This document shows positions 62,437-64,000 of a stretch of 64,000 nucleotides of DNA, in pieces. This DNA comes from Polytrichum commune (lineage: Eukaryota; Streptophyta; Polytrichopsida; Polytrichales; Polytrichaceae), in NCBI GenBank assembly GCA_950295325.1, contig OX485809.1:12402001-12466000 (forward strand). Reading direction: 5' to 3'. Made by a program: the position numbers and the translations under genes. Below the pieces are notes generated by a model. The model was given only the letters and a program-made list of their open reading frames with translations, was not told the DNA's origin and ran no database searches. How positions within the stretch are numbered: the first letter of the stretch is position 1; every line of letters begins with the position of its first letter.

Positions 62437-64000
62437 ATGTGGTGTCCTGGGGAAGCTCTCCACAGGGCTCTCCAGTACTCGATGCAACCGGCTGTTTTGG
62501 CTGGTTGTTGTTCATCATCATCCCACTATTCTCTATCTTCTTGCCTCAATAATCTGCATGAGAAGCATGTAACTCGACACAAGTCCACCTTAATCCTCCT
62601 CAGCACCTGCCATGTTTTGCCAATCTCAGCTGCTCATCTCCAAAATCTCACAAAATTCAGAGGTCAGAAATCTCTTTCTTGGTTGGGTTATGTTTAGGTG
62701 TAGTTTTCTTATTTTGGTTGAATTGTTGTTTTTCCTCGAGTGTCACATAGTGCAAATTACTTTGGAAAGGGCTAAGGCTAAGGGAGGAAATTTATTCCTG
62801 AAGCATGAGTTGAAGAAGAATACCTGTAATCAATCCGGTAGTCTTAGTGATCGTACTTTATTGATGGCCATTGGCCATTCTGTGGTCCCTGCTATAATTT
62901 TCTCAAAGTACATAACTTCTGCAACATATCCCCCCTGATTAGGGTTTATGTGCAATCATCATGGAAGATGAGATGGAGACAGGTTCAACTCATTTTTCTG
63001 GCCCAAGTTTAGTTCTCTCAATATTGGTAGTCACTCTTAAGTAACCAATTCTCCTGCCCTTTTTTCAATTGTTTTTGCCTTCTTGAGGGTTACATGGTGC
63101 AAATCACTTTTGGAAAGGGCTAAGGCTAAAGGAGGATCTGTATTCTTGAAGCATGAATGGAAGAGGAGTTATGTGTAATTCATCCGGTAGTCTTAGTAAA
63201 TGTACTCTACTGCTCGCCATTGGCCTTCTGTGAAACATATTTGTAGGCCTTGCTATAATTTTCTGAAAGCACATAACTCTATGTGGAGGAAATACTTCTG
63301 CAACATATTTTCCCTGATTATGGTGCATATCAAGCATCATGGAAGACAACTTTAGTCCCTCTTAGATAACCCATTGTAATGTATCAATCTTGGTGTTTAA
63401 TTCTCCTGGCTTGGTTGAAGTTTTATTGTTATTGTGTTATGGAGGGTTATATGATGGAGATCACTCTTGAAAGGGCTAAGGTAGGCATTTGGAAGATTAC
63501 TATCGGATTGATTATACATTCTCTTCTTTCAATGAAACAACAAAACTGTAGGCCCTTGCTATGCTTTTCTCAAATTACATAATCCTATGCGGAGGAAATT
63601 TTTTGTGCAACATACCCCCCCTGATTAGGATTTTATGTCAAGCATCATGGAAGAGCAGATGAAGGAGACCAGTTCAACTTATTTTTTAAGCCCAAGTTTA
63701 GTTCTATCAATATTGGAAATCACTTTTAATCAACCCAATATAGAGTACCCATCCTGGTTGGTTTTATTCAACTTAACAGGTCTTCGGGAAAGTCAAGGTC
63801 GTTGGGAGGCACGCATAAGTGAAGGCAGCCGACAAGCTAAGCTTCTGTTTGCCTCAGAAGAAGAGGCAGCAAAAGCATATGACAAGTAAGTTAATTTTTG
63901 CAGTTGGATACATAGGTGTTCAAATCAGTCTTGAGTGCAATAATTACCTTCAGATATCTGGAAATGGTGCAAATTGGGGGCTTGCAAGGGAAATTGTTGT
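62437..64000 (+). CDS. AP2-domain protein, 5' part (runs off the window)
   Basis: Predicted DNA-binding protein of the AP2/ERF superfamily. A leader exon probably ends at 62204 (GTAAGC donor), with an acceptor at 62265. The first coding exon runs from ATG 62437 to 62662 and encodes a Ser/Cys-rich stretch ending HLQNLTKFR. The second exon, 63780-63885, joins in phase and gives RGLRESQGRWEARIS and FASEEEAAKAYDK. These match the start (FRG(V/L)R, GRW.A.I) and the EEAA.AYD helix of the AP2 fold. The next exon may start at 63954 (after ttcag), adding YLEMVQIGGLQGK, which is not the usual AAI.LRG continuation. The 1117-bp intron is almost entirely tandem repeat. The domain call rests on one exon, so the subfamily is open. 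Confidence 0.6.
62725..63740 (+). repeat. Tandem triplication filling the first coding intron of the AP2 gene, ~350-bp units
   Basis: Units begin at about 62725, 63070 and 63428. Each contains gaaagggctaagg, ttgctataattttct or a close variant, caacata(t/c)cccc or a variant with ctgatta, and catcatggaaga in the same order. The copies differ by small deletions; unit 3 lacks part of the middle. Confidence 0.88.

Overview
This window is nuclear DNA from a land plant, most likely a non-seed plant and probably a moss. Coding regions are split by GT-AG introns and the spacers are long, AT-rich and full of decayed transposons. The pentatricopeptide-repeat (PPR) pseudogene and the hAT-like transposase pseudogene both read like families I know best from moss genomes. 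That placement is an inference from protein style, not a database match.

Layout. 1-6255: spacer with a 48-bp minisatellite inside an LTR-like stretch, and a small terminal-inverted-repeat (TIR) element. 8248-16200 (+): an intact 12-exon P1B-type heavy-metal ATPase (HMA2/HMA4 type) with a long His/Cys-rich tail and an unusual N-terminal extension. 17302-24275: small DNA elements around a broken PPR gene (20319-22385) that has itself been invaded by one of them. 24316-40125: repeat-rich spacer with two copies of a ~500-bp TIR element, a TA-flanked mariner-like element, an LTR-like zone and a decayed methyltransferase-like fragment. 41314-49349 (+): tandem repeats leading into an 11-coding-exon minus-end kinesin (kinesin-14). 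50900-53040 (-): a decayed hAT-like transposase. 54868-59060: an orphan reading frame and a second methyltransferase-like remnant. 59381-62045: more small elements. 62437 to the window end (+): the start of an AP2-domain gene, cut by the window edge.

The three live-looking genes (metal pump, kinesin, AP2 factor) are unrelated in function and there is no operon-like logic. What links them is structure: each carries 2-3 tandem copies of a 140-410-bp unit in or before an intron near its 5' end. Several small TIR families recur across the window, some inside introns. The splice models below were built by hand from reading frame, intron phase and protein-family expectation; the phases close exactly for the ATPase (1292 aa) and the kinesin (695 aa).
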